Part shown: piece after piece, positions 63,543 to 64,000 of the stretch
Position numbering within the stretch: the first letter of the stretch is position 1
Layout of the letters: every line of letters begins with the position of its first letter
DNA from: Treponema rectale
GTDB taxonomy: Bacteria > Spirochaetota > Spirochaetia > Treponematales > Treponemataceae
Assembly (NCBI RefSeq): GCF_014202035.1
Contig: NZ_JACHFR010000004.1
Span: forward strand, 62,001-126,000
Direction of reading: 5' to 3'
DNA: 64,000 nucleotides
The notes under the pieces: generated by a model
Seen by the model: only the letters and a program-made list of their open reading frames with translations
Database searches by the model: none
What the model was told of the DNA's origin: nothing
Translations under genes and position numbers: made by a program

Positions 63543-64000
63543 ATGGTTTACGAAAACAATACTTATGATGAAGAAAGGGCTCTTTATGGGGTTACAGACG
63601 CACAGGTAAAGAATTGCCGCTTTGACGGACCTGCTGACGGAGAATCTGCCCTTAAAGAATCAAAAAGAATAGAAGTTTCTGACTGTTTTATGAATTTAAG
63701 ATATCCTTTCTGGCATGTTACTGACGGAAAAATAACGGGTTGTGAACTTACTGATAAATGCAGGGCTGCCTTATGGTATGACAAAAATATTCTGATAGAA
63801 AACTGCCGCTTAAATGGAATAAAAGCTCTTAGGGAATGTGAGGGAATTACTTTAAAAAACAGTACGGTTAATTCCCCGGAATTTATATGGAAGGTAAAGG
63901 ATCTTAATATAGAAGATGTTGAAATCGAAGGTTCAGAATATCCTTTTTTTGAAGTAAAAAATGCAAAAATTCAGCGTCTTAAAATGAAAGGCAAGTATTC
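63543..64000 (+). CDS. DUF3737 family protein, 3' end outside window
   Basis: The visible 152 residues match DUF3737, a right-handed beta-helix family of unknown role: ERALYGVTDAQVKNCRFDGP, ADGESALKESKRIEVSDCF, FWHVTDGKITGCEL, CRAALWYDKNILIENCRLNG and EFIWKVKDLNIEDVEIEG. The repeating short strands ending in NC or similar are typical of the fold. The ATG at 63543 follows TACGGAG. The gene runs on past the window edge. Confidence 0.9.
   Translation, partial: MVYENNTYDEERALYGVTDAQVKNCRFDGPADGESALKESKRIEVSDCFMNLRYPFWHVTDGKITGCELTDKCRAALWYDKNILIENCRLNGIKALRECEGITLKNSTVNSPEFIWKVKDLNIEDVEIEGSEYPFFEVKNAKIQRLKMKGKY

Overview
The window looks like DNA from a low-to-mid GC, strictly anaerobic, host-associated spirochaete, most likely a gut or rumen Treponema. 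This is an inference from style, not from a marker gene. It carries a BspA-type leucine-rich surface lipoprotein next to a beta-barrel-like protein, several lipoproteins with spirochaete-like lipoboxes, a desulfoferrodoxin/rubrerythrin oxygen-defence pair, three MATE-type genes and a TrpB2-type synthase. No rRNA, tRNA or CRISPR array was seen.

Layout. 1-6.5 kb: a four-gene Wadjet (JetABCD) plasmid-defence operon, with jetA cut by the window edge. 6.6-9.8 kb: an AAA/DUF4143 ATPase with a 33-bp-period operator-like repeat, then a graveyard of gene remnants (ArsC-like, AlbA_2-type, N-6 methylase, KilA-N) and a live XRE regulator. 10-18.8 kb: a lipoprotein with duplicated repeats, sfsA, an unknown gene divergent from a WYL regulator, MATE genes (one broken), an SH3b protein and a gutted ABC transporter. 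18.9-27 kb: a BspA-like lipoprotein, an outer-membrane-type protein and a lipoprotein. 27-30.6 kb: two small single-membrane-pass proteins sharing one promoter element, a TetR/flavodoxin pair, an unknown gene and a broken Fic gene. 30.6-40.5 kb: a complete type I restriction-modification operon (XRE, hsdM, AlbA_2 regulator, KilA-N remnant, hsdS, an unrecognised ABC-class ATPase, hsdR). 41-46 kb: trpB2, a chemoreceptor and a PD-(D/E)XK-like protein. 46-50 kb: a feo iron operon. 50-56 kb: GH43, cysK, a potassium-channel-like protein with a separate cyclic-nucleotide-binding partner, MATE and SDR. 56-59.4 kb: a plasmid-type replication/partition module (parA, small DNA-binding gene, RepA-like initiator) flanked on both sides by GGTAACAGTTTTGATA iterons. 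59.4-64 kb: a diguanylate cyclase, tcdA, desulfoferrodoxin, rubrerythrin and a DUF3737 gene, all on the + strand.

Three points stand out. First, the iteron module sits where the + strand appears to change from C-richer to G-richer, and gene orientation changes with it. This suggests it is the working origin of a large replicon rather than a dead plasmid insertion. Second, an ABC-class ATPase of unknown role is built into the middle of the type I restriction-modification operon. Third, a family of near-palindromic promoter elements, each about 10-16 bp upstream of a -10 box, links the restriction operon, its decayed paralogue, an unknown gene beside a WYL regulator, and two small membrane proteins, suggesting a shared regulatory family for accessory genes. 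Gene starts were moved from the longest frame where a ribosome-binding site supports a later start.
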